DNA of 26,048 bases from the IMG/VR virus record IMGVR_UViG_3300010883_000378, positions 1 to 26,048 of that record; one strand, 5' to 3'. The notes beneath the pieces were generated by a model that was not told the origin of the DNA, searched no databases, and was given only the letters and a program-made list of their open reading frames with translations. Position 1 is the first letter of the stretch, and each line of letters begins with the position of its first letter. Position numbers and translations under genes: made by a program. Positions 1-8,161 of this stretch are shown here, piece after piece. The DNA comes from a virus.

Positions 1-2034
1 AAAATTATAGGTGAAAGACTAAAACAATGGGAAAGTCTTCTTGGAAGTAATTCTAATGAGTTATATGAAAAGACTATGGCAGGAATTAAATATTCAGACC
101 TTGTAGAAGTAGGTAATAAAACTGATAAAGAATGGACTATTGAAACACTCAATGCTTTGTATCAGAAAATGATTACAGAACCATCTGTTGAATTGTTATA
201 TGCAATACATTATTTTATTGATACCACTACTAATGGACAATGGCGCATCGCTGGCGGTTGGAAAAATAAAATGGGTAGAAAATCCATAGAAAACCCTGAC
301 CCTGAATTCTTAAAGAATGTATTTAATCTAAGAGGTGAACGAGATGTAAAAGGCGGTATTGACAAAAAGGTTTTTGATTTCTTTACTGATGAATATAAAT
401 ATACCACAGATGGTATAAAAAATATAGAAATTAATGAAAGCCCAATGCGTTCAAAGAAAACAGGTATTGATAAAAGGACTAAGACTGTTGGTGCTGAAGT
501 AGTAATGGAAGAAAAAAAGTCTTTAGAGTTATTAGTACCACAAGATATAAATTTAAAAATAAGTAGATTAACAGAAACGGATTTTACAGATTTAATTAAT
601 AATCTAAATAAAACAAATTCAGGTTCAAAACTTACTTCAGTATTAAAAGGTAAAGGTATAACTATATTATACAATTTAATGTTTAACCCCACACCTTTAA
701 ATGTTTTAGTTAGAGAAATAGATATTAGAAGGAAAGGTCATTCAGGGAAACAAAGAAGAAAAGATTATTTACATGATTGGGCTATAAGTTATATTAATAG
801 AAAATTAACAATGGCAGAATCTAATAATGAAGATGGGATTACAATTAATAGTAAAGTTATGTACCCAAGTAGTAAAATTAAAGAATATAAAGGTGATGTA
901 AAAGGTAAAAATGCAGCACCAAGAAAAGTAAGAAAACATTTTGATAATAAAAGACAAACAATTGATTGGATTAAATCAAAGGTTAAGGAAGAAGACCCAA
1001 CTTGGGAGAAAAGATACCAAGAAGATATTAGAAAAAGAGGTCAAATTGAAGAGAATTGGAAAAAACTATCTCAAGAAGAAAAAGATGCTATGACTCCTGC
1101 CGAACAAAAAGAATTCTTAACTATTGGTGAGTCCGATACAACAGGAACAGGATTCGCTAATATTAGTTATAGTATTAAAGGAGAATCAGATATTGAAACA
1201 TTTGTAAATATGTTTAATTTAGGTAATAAAAGATACATTAAAAATATGATTTCGTTATTATTTGATTATTATATGTCTTCAGATAAAAATGAGGCTGCCG
1301 ATAAAGCATCAGAATTACTTACTATAAGTCCTTCTTTTACACAATATATTCCAACAGGTAGATTATTTGCTGATTCTACTAAGACTTCATTTGTAGATTC
1401 AATGCGAGCAATTCTTACTTTTGTTAAATTATTACACGGTAGGGATAGCCTTACTAATTATAATGAAGTTTTAGGTGCTCAAATAATTGATACATTTTTA
1501 GATAATTTAGATAAGTTATTCGTTAAAGTAGCAAAGGAAGAAGATTACGAATTAGAAGAAAAGGATGAAATATGGGACATAATTGTTGATGAGGATTTAG
1601 TAACAGAAGAAATGAAAACAAATATGTTTGGTGTAAAAAATGACTTCTTAAAATTATACGATGACTTAAATAATTTAGTAGCAGATTTAGAAGATAAAAT
1701 TATAAGTGATTTAATAAGTATAATTAACGATATTGCTTTAGATACCACAGATAAAAATGCAAGTACAGGGCTTAGTGTAGATAGAAACTCAGCAGGTATT
1801 AGAAAATATTTAATTAGTAAAAAATTAATAACTATACCTACCCCACCTAATCGAAAGAAATTTAAAAATGTAAAACATATATTAGCAGAAGGAACGCAAA
1901 CACAAGACCTTGATGCCGAAATTATATATTACCCCTATGAAAAAAATACAGCGAAGGATTCTGAAGGTGTATTGATAGATAAAAACAAACCATATAAGAC
2001 TACTTTAAGAGATATATTAGGTGATGAAAATTGA
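1..2034 (+). CDS. Giant hypothetical protein, 5' end cut by window edge
   Basis: I do not recognise this protein. The frame is open from base 1. An ATG at 76 exists, but no ribosome binding site precedes it and the frame continues upstream without a stop, so the gene very probably begins outside the window; at least 677 residues are visible. The protein is rich in Lys, Glu, Asp, Asn and Ile, with no membrane segment or signal peptide. A basic stretch lies around residues 230-320 (counted from the ATG at 76), with many Lys/Arg and several Trp. A more acidic helical region follows around 480-570. It ends in a 4-base overlap with the next gene, so the two are probably translationally coupled. 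It resembles the other three giant proteins of this window in size and composition only. A virion or ejected internal protein is possible, but nothing in the sequence proves it. Confidence 0.8.
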   Translation, partial: KIIGERLKQWESLLGSNSNELYEKTMAGIKYSDLVEVGNKTDKEWTIETLNALYQKMITEPSVELLYAIHYFIDTTTNGQWRIAGGWKNKMGRKSIENPDPEFLKNVFNLRGERDVKGGIDKKVFDFFTDEYKYTTDGIKNIEINESPMRSKKTGIDKRTKTVGAEVVMEEKKSLELLVPQDINLKISRLTETDFTDLINNLNKTNSGSKLTSVLKGKGITILYNLMFNPTPLNVLVREIDIRRKGHSGKQRRKDYLHDWAISYINRKLTMAESNNEDGITINSKVMYPSSKIKEYKGDVKGKNAAPRKVRKHFDNKRQTIDWIKSKVKEEDPTWEKRYQEDIRKRGQIEENWKKLSQEEKDAMTPAEQKEFLTIGESDTTGTGFANISYSIKGESDIETFVNMFNLGNKRYIKNMISLLFDYYMSSDKNEAADKASELLTISPSFTQYIPTGRLFADSTKTSFVDSMRAILTFVKLLHGRDSLTNYNEVLGAQIIDTFLDNLDKLFVKVAKEEDYELEEKDEIWDIIVDEDLVTEEMKTNMFGVKNDFLKLYDDLNNLVADLEDKIISDLISIINDIALDTTDKNASTGLSVDRNSAGIRKYLISKKLITIPTPPNRKKFKNVKHILAEGTQTQDLDAEIIYYPYEKNTAKDSEGVLIDKNKPYKTTLRDILGDEN
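2019..2025 (+). promoter_or_regulatory. Ribosome binding site AGGTGAT deciding a TTG start
   Basis: AGGTGAT matches the 3' end of 16S rRNA and lies 5 bases before the TTG at 2031. It lies inside the end of the upstream gene and supports the non-ATG start of the 845-residue protein. Confidence 0.65.
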
Positions 2035-4568
2035 ATATAGAAGAGTTAGACGAAGCAACTAGAAATCTTCTAATAGGGAGAGCGCAAAGATATGCTAAGG
2101 GAAGACTTAACGAAGTTAAAGTTGATGAACTAAGAGTTAGAATGGAAGAGGAATTTGATACTACTTATACTAAGCAGGGATTTATTAATATATTAATGAG
2201 TATAAATACTTGGATGGAAGACGCTTCGGACATTTTTAATACTGTTAGTGGACTTGTAAGTAATTTCGTTTTAGATGGAAGACTTATACAAGATGTAGTT
2301 ACAACAAATAATAAAAAGGAGATGAGAAGGCAAGTTATAGAAGCAATTTCATCTGCAAGAAAAATATCAGTATCATATACCGCAATTGAGGATAAAGAAA
2401 ATATACTTGATGGATTAAAGGAAGCGGTTAAACAAGAAAAAACAGGTAAAATAGATACACCTGTCGTTTTAGATAAAGAAATAAGTTCATTAAATAAATT
2501 AATAACTGTTTTAAATAATCTAAGTGAAGATAAAATTGAAGAATCTAAGAAAATCACATTCGATACCTTGACTATGTTAGAACGCTCTTTAGTTAATGTA
2601 AGTGTTATGCCCGAAAAGGCAAGGTCTCAATACTACGATTATTGGGAAAACACGCAAAAAGAATTTTACAAATTTGCTGAAGTCGCCGCACCTATAAAAA
2701 ATCTATTAGAAAATGTATTTGGTATAGGACAAGTAAATACTGAAGACCTTGATGATGACCCTTATAGTGATAATCTTAAAGAGTTAATGAAGAAGGCATA
2801 CCTTCCATCTTATATTATAAATTGTTCAACAATTGCTTTAGAAGATGATGGTGATGAATTAATGACAGCAAGGTTAGTTAGAGATTTTTTAATCCTGATA
2901 GGTATTGAATTAGATGAACAAACTAAATTAGGTACTAAAGCATCTGCAGCAGATATGGTAGCAGGTACACAAAGAGTAGACTATGATGTAGAAAGTGCCA
3001 AAGAATCTCCTTCATTTGACCCTACAATTGCTGATGACTTAGTAGACGAAATAGAAGAGGAAGAAAATAGGGCTAAAAAGATTGCATCTATAAAACAAGT
3101 AGACCCGTTATTTAGTCTACTTGTAAAAAATAATGAAATAAGTGGAGAATTTAGCGGGGAAGTTATATCGTCTGCTAAAACTGCGATAAAGGGAAAACTT
3201 AATTATAGTAATTTAGGTATATTTGCAAAAGAAATGGAGAATCTTGTAGACGAACAAATAGATGAATTTTTAGATAAATTTGAAAGTTCACAATCTGTTA
3301 GCAAGAAAAATAATTTTAAATTTAGTATTCCTATGATGGATAGTAATGATGTCGTTTCACATTTTGATAAAGTAAATGCAACTTGGGATGTTGAATATTA
3401 TTCTAATGGTATTTTAAAAGATAAATCGTTTAATAAATATTCAGAAGCAGTAGAATTTATTAATCAAGGTACTAAGGATTTTTTTAAACAGGTGGGTATT
3501 ATGATTCAATTACAACCTGGGGCAACTCCGCTACTAAATAAACCTAGAATGCCTAAGTTTGGTACTAAGAGAAAAACAAGTAGTACGCAATATCAATTCT
3601 TAGGTGGTATTACTAAACCCTTAGCATCTAAATTACCTAAAGCAAGTGTTGAAGATATGCAAAAATTACAACCGTTGATGGACCTTATACAAGAATATTA
3701 TATTAAACCCTTAACAGGCAATATGATTTTACTTGAAGATGTTCCTCAATTTTTTACATCTCCGGAATTTAAAGATTTCCCTACTATACTTTCAGGAAGT
3801 AATGTTAATCAATCAAGGAAGGCTATGATACAAGGTGCTAATCCTGTTGTGGAAGTTCAAGATTTTAGAGCATTAAATACATTCTTATCAAGAATTTCTA
3901 AACCTGATGAGTTAGTATATTCAGATAGTTTAAAGAGGTTATTTGAAAACGCTATTGATTCATATACTAAATTTTGGGCAAATGCAGACGCAATTATAGA
4001 TAATAAAACTATGACTTTACCTAAAATTATTTCTGATTCTGAAATAGTATTTGGTGATAGTTTATATGAAATTGCTATGGCTACTGAATCCGAATCAGAT
4101 GTAGAAGAAATTATTTTTGAGGGAGAACCTTTACCTTATTGGAATACAAAACAAAAGGAAACTAACGCATCTATCGAAAGCGTTTTAAATTTATTAGAAT
4201 CAGAAGAATGGATAACCTTTATAGAAAATTCAAAAATTAAAGGTATTAAATCAGAAAATAGAAAACTAGTAGATAAACTAAAAGAAAGTGATATAAAATT
4301 AACAGGTCCTATTACTCATGCTATGTTACAAGCAACAGATATGCTAAGAAAGATGCAAGGTAAGCGAGAGTATATTTCTAACTTAGATGTTAGTAATATG
4401 GATGACATATCATATGTTATTGATTTAATTGAAAAGGAACATAACATAGACATATACGGTATTGATGTATATAATATACTTAAGAGTCAATCTTCTTTTA
4501 ATGATATTGCTAACCAGAATAACCTTTCTTCTGATATAGTTTATAAAATTAAGGGGTTGTTTAGATGA
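2031..4568 (+). CDS. Giant hypothetical protein (845 aa), TTG start
   Basis: I do not recognise this protein. It starts at TTG, overlapping the TGA of the preceding gene, with AGGTGAT 5 bases upstream; no better ATG fits. The sequence is mostly predicted helical and charged: Lys/Glu-rich helices around residues 95-190, an acidic segment around 335-350, and a middle part near 425-520 with more Phe, Pro and Gly that looks like a folded domain. There are no transmembrane segments, no Cys-rich sites and no recognisable enzyme motif. It ends in an ATGA overlap with the GNAT/zinc-finger gene, so it belongs to the same transcription unit as the terminase. It could be an internal head protein, an ejected protein or a non-structural protein; sequence alone does not decide. 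Confidence 0.85.
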   Translation: MNIEELDEATRNLLIGRAQRYAKGRLNEVKVDELRVRMEEEFDTTYTKQGFINILMSINTWMEDASDIFNTVSGLVSNFVLDGRLIQDVVTTNNKKEMRRQVIEAISSARKISVSYTAIEDKENILDGLKEAVKQEKTGKIDTPVVLDKEISSLNKLITVLNNLSEDKIEESKKITFDTLTMLERSLVNVSVMPEKARSQYYDYWENTQKEFYKFAEVAAPIKNLLENVFGIGQVNTEDLDDDPYSDNLKELMKKAYLPSYIINCSTIALEDDGDELMTARLVRDFLILIGIELDEQTKLGTKASAADMVAGTQRVDYDVESAKESPSFDPTIADDLVDEIEEEENRAKKIASIKQVDPLFSLLVKNNEISGEFSGEVISSAKTAIKGKLNYSNLGIFAKEMENLVDEQIDEFLDKFESSQSVSKKNNFKFSIPMMDSNDVVSHFDKVNATWDVEYYSNGILKDKSFNKYSEAVEFINQGTKDFFKQVGIMIQLQPGATPLLNKPRMPKFGTKRKTSSTQYQFLGGITKPLASKLPKASVEDMQKLQPLMDLIQEYYIKPLTGNMILLEDVPQFFTSPEFKDFPTILSGSNVNQSRKAMIQGANPVVEVQDFRALNTFLSRISKPDELVYSDSLKRLFENAIDSYTKFWANADAIIDNKTMTLPKIISDSEIVFGDSLYEIAMATESESDVEEIIFEGEPLPYWNTKQKETNASIESVLNLLESEEWITFIENSKIKGIKSENRKLVDKLKESDIKLTGPITHAMLQATDMLRKMQGKREYISNLDVSNMDDISYVIDLIEKEHNIDIYGIDVYNILKSQSSFNDIANQNNLSSDIVYKIKGLFR

Positions 4569-5350
4569 AGATTGAATTCAGCGTATCTGAATGCGTACAT
4601 TCTGAAGAAACAGTTTTAGGAATGATAGAAAAAGATTGGGGAGTTAAAAGACTACCAAGAGCGAAGAAGCCTCATTTTTCATTTTATGATGCTACTGATT
4701 ATAAATATTCAGTGGCAACTATTATTTCCCCAAAAGAACATGAAGGTAAATTTGTAGGATATTCAGGCGTAGGAAAATATAAAGATTTATTTGTAGATGC
4801 AGGTACATTCGTAGTAGGTGGTGCATTTTCTGAAAAGAATGGGTTACCAGATTTTAGAGATAACGGTGTTAGTACAAGGGTTAGAAATGTAAGAGATGCA
4901 CATTCTGAATCATTAAGTCAAAATGGAAATAAACCATATTGTATTATTGTTATTGCAGCACCGAATGGTTATACAAGATTTTTAGAAAGTAAAGGGTATG
5001 AAACATTTTCTAAAAAAATACCTGAATGGGCAATAGAAAGAATTGGTAATAAATATTACATAGTATACAATGAAAATGATGAACCTATGAAAAAGGCTTG
5101 GGATATTTTAAAAATTATGCAACCTCCTAAAATAAATAATTTAAAATTATCACCACCTAAAAGTAAAGGACATCAACCAAAAATTAAAGATATGAATTTA
5201 CAATATCAAATAAGTAGCGATAAAGATGAAACCTGTGATTATTGTCATAGGCCCGCTGTTTTAGATTGTAAGGCTTGTAATCAAAAACTATGTCAAAGAC
5301 ATTTAAATAAACCTTGCACCACCGGCGACGGAGATTATAGATACGGGTGA
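4565..5350 (+). CDS. GNAT-like acetyltransferase with C-terminal AN1-like zinc finger
   Basis: The first ~185 residues read like a GNAT N-acetyltransferase fold. A strand near residues 78-86 is followed by R98-D-N-G101-V-S103, which fits the acetyl-CoA pyrophosphate loop R/Q-x-x-G-x-G/A with Ser in the last position, then a long helix. A later segment, G135-Y-x-R-F-L-E-S-K-G144-Y, resembles the 'aligned side chain then K-G-F/Y' end of GNATs. A Pro/Lys linker (about 185-215) leads to Cys224, Cys227, Cys235, Cys238, Cys243, His246 and Cys251, a spacing close to AN1-type or B-box treble-clef fingers. The ATG overlaps the previous stop as ATGA. The substrate is unknown. The GNAT call is moderate; zinc binding is well supported. 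The location directly before the terminase suggests a packaging or virion-modification role, but that is inference. Confidence 0.6.
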   Translation: MKIEFSVSECVHSEETVLGMIEKDWGVKRLPRAKKPHFSFYDATDYKYSVATIISPKEHEGKFVGYSGVGKYKDLFVDAGTFVVGGAFSEKNGLPDFRDNGVSTRVRNVRDAHSESLSQNGNKPYCIIVIAAPNGYTRFLESKGYETFSKKIPEWAIERIGNKYYIVYNENDEPMKKAWDILKIMQPPKINNLKLSPPKSKGHQPKIKDMNLQYQISSDKDETCDYCHRPAVLDCKACNQKLCQRHLNKPCTTGDGDYRYG

Positions 5351-5355
5351 ATAAA

Positions 5356-6774
5356 ATGAATGATTTTATGACCGAGATGGACTTAAAAATGTCCAATGGA
5401 AATTTCCCTTATTTTTTTGAAAAGGTATTAGGGTATGAGTTAGCAGACTTTCACCAAGAATGGTTAGACCTTGTTTATAACACTTCAAGAACTGTAATTA
5501 TATGTTCTCGTGACCACGGAAAATCTGTATTCTTTCATTCATGGTGTGTGTATCAATTATGTTTTCAAGAACCTCCATATCAAATGCTATATATTTCTTC
5601 AAACCATAAACAGACAATGGTTCACATGAAGGACATTGATAGAATGTTCACTAATATACCTCAATTGAAGAGATTTAAACCGAGAGGTGGATGGGCTGTT
5701 GGTGCTATGCGTTTAACTAATGGTAATGAAATTTTAGAGCGTTCAGTAGGTTCGCAGATTCGTGGTCTTCACCCTCAAGAAATTATTATTGATGACCCTT
5801 TGAAAGAGTTTAGTATGACGGCTATACAAAGAGTGACGGATTGGTTTTGGGGAGATATGATTCCCACACTTCACCATACAGCCTCATTGAGAATGGTAGG
5901 AACACCATTTACATATACTGACATTTTCGTACAGTTAGAAGAAAACCCTGCATATACTGTCGCCCGATACCCTGCTCTTAAACAGGATGGTACAGCATTA
6001 TGGCCTAATCGTTGGAGTCTTGAAATGCTCGAAGAAAGAAAGGTCGAAATAGGTTCATCTAAATTCACAAGAGAATACCTTTGTGTTCCTATCAGTACTA
6101 ACACTATGCTTTTCGCCCCTGATGCAATTAAAGCATGTAAGAATCCCTATGCTTCTCTTGAGAGCGTTGCGAGGGAAGGTTATCAGTATTATATTGGATA
6201 TGACCCTGCTATATCTGCAAATGGTGACTATACTGTAATGATGGTGATTGAAGTAGACGATGATATGAATAAACAGGTAGTCCATATGTTGAGGGCAAAG
6301 GGTTTAGATTTTAGAGAACATATTCAACATGTGATGGAACTTTGTAGAAGATACCAACCAGAAATAGTAATGATTGAAACAAATACATTTGCTAAAGCAT
6401 TCGCTATGGAATTGAAAAATATTTCAGATTTTCCTGTAAAGGAATTTACAATGAGTAGAAAAAAGAAAGAAGAAATTATTCTTAATCTACAAATGAATAT
6501 AGATAATGGTAAAATAGTTTTACCTACTCAAAATGAAAACTCAAGAGGAGTTACAAATATGATAGTTCAAGAATTAGGTGCGTTTGGAATTAACGCACAT
6601 GGGAAAATTGAAGGTGTTGGGGCGCATGATGATATAGTTATTGCATTAGCATTAGCGAATTATGCTACAAAAACTTTTACCGACACCTTTATGGACATTG
6701 ATAGTGGTGGTATGTTTAATTCCCCTACTTCTTCACCCGCAGCGGGAGGTGCTTTTTATGGTATTAATTTATAA
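5356..6774 (+). CDS. terL: Terminase large subunit (DNA packaging ATPase/nuclease)
   Basis: This is the packaging motor that cuts the concatemer and pumps DNA through the portal. Numbered from the ATG at 5356 (472 aa), a Walker A-like loop S51-R-D-H-G-K56-S57 follows a hydrophobic strand. The Walker B strand ends in D146-D147, with Glu151 nearby. The C-terminal RNase H-like nuclease shows D283 in G-Y-D-P, E341 in M-I-E-T-N and H424-D425-D426, the usual three acidic positions. The length is normal for the family. I prefer ATG 5356 to the in-frame GTG at 5347 because GGGTGA (5345-5350), which includes the upstream stop, then lies 5 bases before the start, as at two other junctions in this window. 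Its last 17 bases overlap the LAGLIDADG gene. Arginine is written with several CGT codons, unlike the giant neighbours. No small terminase is recognised nearby. Confidence 0.96.
   Translation: MNDFMTEMDLKMSNGNFPYFFEKVLGYELADFHQEWLDLVYNTSRTVIICSRDHGKSVFFHSWCVYQLCFQEPPYQMLYISSNHKQTMVHMKDIDRMFTNIPQLKRFKPRGGWAVGAMRLTNGNEILERSVGSQIRGLHPQEIIIDDPLKEFSMTAIQRVTDWFWGDMIPTLHHTASLRMVGTPFTYTDIFVQLEENPAYTVARYPALKQDGTALWPNRWSLEMLEERKVEIGSSKFTREYLCVPISTNTMLFAPDAIKACKNPYASLESVAREGYQYYIGYDPAISANGDYTVMMVIEVDDDMNKQVVHMLRAKGLDFREHIQHVMELCRRYQPEIVMIETNTFAKAFAMELKNISDFPVKEFTMSRKKKEEIILNLQMNIDNGKIVLPTQNENSRGVTNMIVQELGAFGINAHGKIEGVGAHDDIVIALALANYATKTFTDTFMDIDSGGMFNSPTSSPAAGGAFYGINL
6744..6751 (+). promoter_or_regulatory. 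Ribosome binding site GGGAGGTG inside the terminase gene
   Basis: GGGAGGTG lies 6 bases before the ATG at 6758. It sets the start of the LAGLIDADG protein and shows that the longer reading frame from 6662, whose first residues mimic a hydrophobic signal, is an artefact of the terminase codons. Confidence 0.75.
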
Positions 6775-8161
6775 AGAAGATAACGATGAAATTAATGTGG
6801 AAGAACTTGAGCAAAGCGTTCAAGAAATTAAAAGGGTTAAAGAACAACAGAAACAATTAGAAGATACTGTTGCCCCTGCCAAGCAAAAAATTAAGGAACA
6901 ATTTGGTAAAGAGGATGTTAATAAATGGTTAAGTACACAATATGGTAATGAAGTTGATATTCTAAAAGAAATTTCTAAAAACTTACAGATTAATTTAACT
7001 GAAGCAACAGACTATATTACTCAATTGCCGGTAGAACCTATTGTAGCAGATAAAAATATTCCTGATTTGGTTAAAGAATTAAGAAGTATGAGGAGAAAAC
7101 TAAAGGGTGATTCAAGAGAAAAATTATCTAAAGGTATAGACCACTTAATTACTGCCTATGAAGATTATGTAAATAAATCATTAGACTCTATTTATTGGCT
7201 AAGACCTTATAAATCAGGATTCGAGAGGTTAGGATATAACCCTTCACAGATACAAAAATTACATAATATTAAAGATTCACATACGAGGTCAAGTATTATA
7301 GAACTGTGCTGTAAAATGTGGGAAAGTGATTTAGAGAAAAAAGGTTTAGATTACGGAACTCTATATTCAAAAAATCATAATGTTTTAAAACAATGTCAAA
7401 AGGAACTAAGAAAGTTGCTTAAGGATATTCCCCATCAATCAATTAGAAAGTCTAAAAAGGAAATGGTTGAAAAGAGCGTTAGAGAAATTATATGTAATAA
7501 TCAAGGATTATCATCTAACGAAATACATTCTCGATTGAGTAATGGACATTCAAAGATTTCTACACCTCAATCAATTTCAAAGGTACTAATGAAAATGGGT
7601 GCTACTAAAGTAGATAATGAATACTATTTAGTTAAAAATTTAATTAAGAAAGACCTTTATTCTTATGTAGCCGGTTTTATTGATTCTGACGGCTATATTA
7701 CTATGGATGCTTCATTAGCACCAAGAGTAGGAATGATTGCCACAGGGAATAGAGGAAAGGCTTTCTTTGAGGAATTAGAGAAGGAACTTAAATGTGGTAG
7801 ATTACATTTAGACCAAAAGGTAGGAGAAAATAGTAGAAGTCAGCATAGACTTAACTTTTATAGTCAAAATGATATTGGTGCTATTTTAGAAAAATGTATT
7901 CCTCATCTTAGAATGAAGAAGGTTCAAGGTAAATTATTACAAGAAGCCATACGAATTAAGAAGGACTACAAGAAAACCGATTGGGCTAAGGATAGAATGA
8001 CAGAAATTTTTAAACTAATTAAGTATGAAAATTGGAAGGACTCAAGAGGGCAAGGTGTAAGAGAATTTGAGAAACACGGTATAGACCCCGAAGTAGTAGT
8101 TAAGTACTATGGCAATTGTAAAATGAATTTGATGGATAGTCTTGAAAGTGGGGTGGAATAA
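6758..8161 (+). CDS. LAGLIDADG endonuclease-like protein with coiled coil and winged helix
   Basis: The protein is 467 aa from the ATG at 6758, chosen for its strong ribosome binding site. An N-terminal Glu/Lys/Gln-rich helical region (about 10-140, with heptad-like Leu/Ile around 15-40) precedes a middle domain. A probable winged helix-turn-helix spans about 236-292 (helix, S-S-N-E-I-H turn, second helix, wing ending in E-Y-Y-L-V). A LAGLIDADG domain follows, with Y303-V-A-G-F-I-D-S-D-G312 at its start; the acidic residues in this motif normally bind the metal for DNA cleavage. Only one such motif is visible, so a dimer would be expected. The gene is free-standing: neither the terminase nor the portal gene is interrupted, so this is not an obvious intron or intein product. 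It may be a homing enzyme, a domesticated packaging nuclease, or a fusion carrying small-terminase-like DNA recognition; the last two are inference. Confidence 0.8.
   Translation: MVLIYKEDNDEINVEELEQSVQEIKRVKEQQKQLEDTVAPAKQKIKEQFGKEDVNKWLSTQYGNEVDILKEISKNLQINLTEATDYITQLPVEPIVADKNIPDLVKELRSMRRKLKGDSREKLSKGIDHLITAYEDYVNKSLDSIYWLRPYKSGFERLGYNPSQIQKLHNIKDSHTRSSIIELCCKMWESDLEKKGLDYGTLYSKNHNVLKQCQKELRKLLKDIPHQSIRKSKKEMVEKSVREIICNNQGLSSNEIHSRLSNGHSKISTPQSISKVLMKMGATKVDNEYYLVKNLIKKDLYSYVAGFIDSDGYITMDASLAPRVGMIATGNRGKAFFEELEKELKCGRLHLDQKVGENSRSQHRLNFYSQNDIGAILEKCIPHLRMKKVQGKLLQEAIRIKKDYKKTDWAKDRMTEIFKLIKYENWKDSRGQGVREFEKHGIDPEVVVKYYGNCKMNLMDSLESGVE

Noticed and set aside
210-692. 160-residue frame on the minus strand
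   Set aside because: It is fully inside a + strand gene, has no ribosome binding site, and its Ser/Phe/Ile-rich text is the mirror of AT-rich codons. The same holds for the other minus-strand frames, such as 2165-2557, 20994-21707 and 23924-24331.
6662-6757. Hydrophobic N-terminal signal or membrane segment on the LAGLIDADG protein
   Set aside because: It comes from reading the terminase 3' end in another frame; a strong ribosome binding site places the start at 6758.
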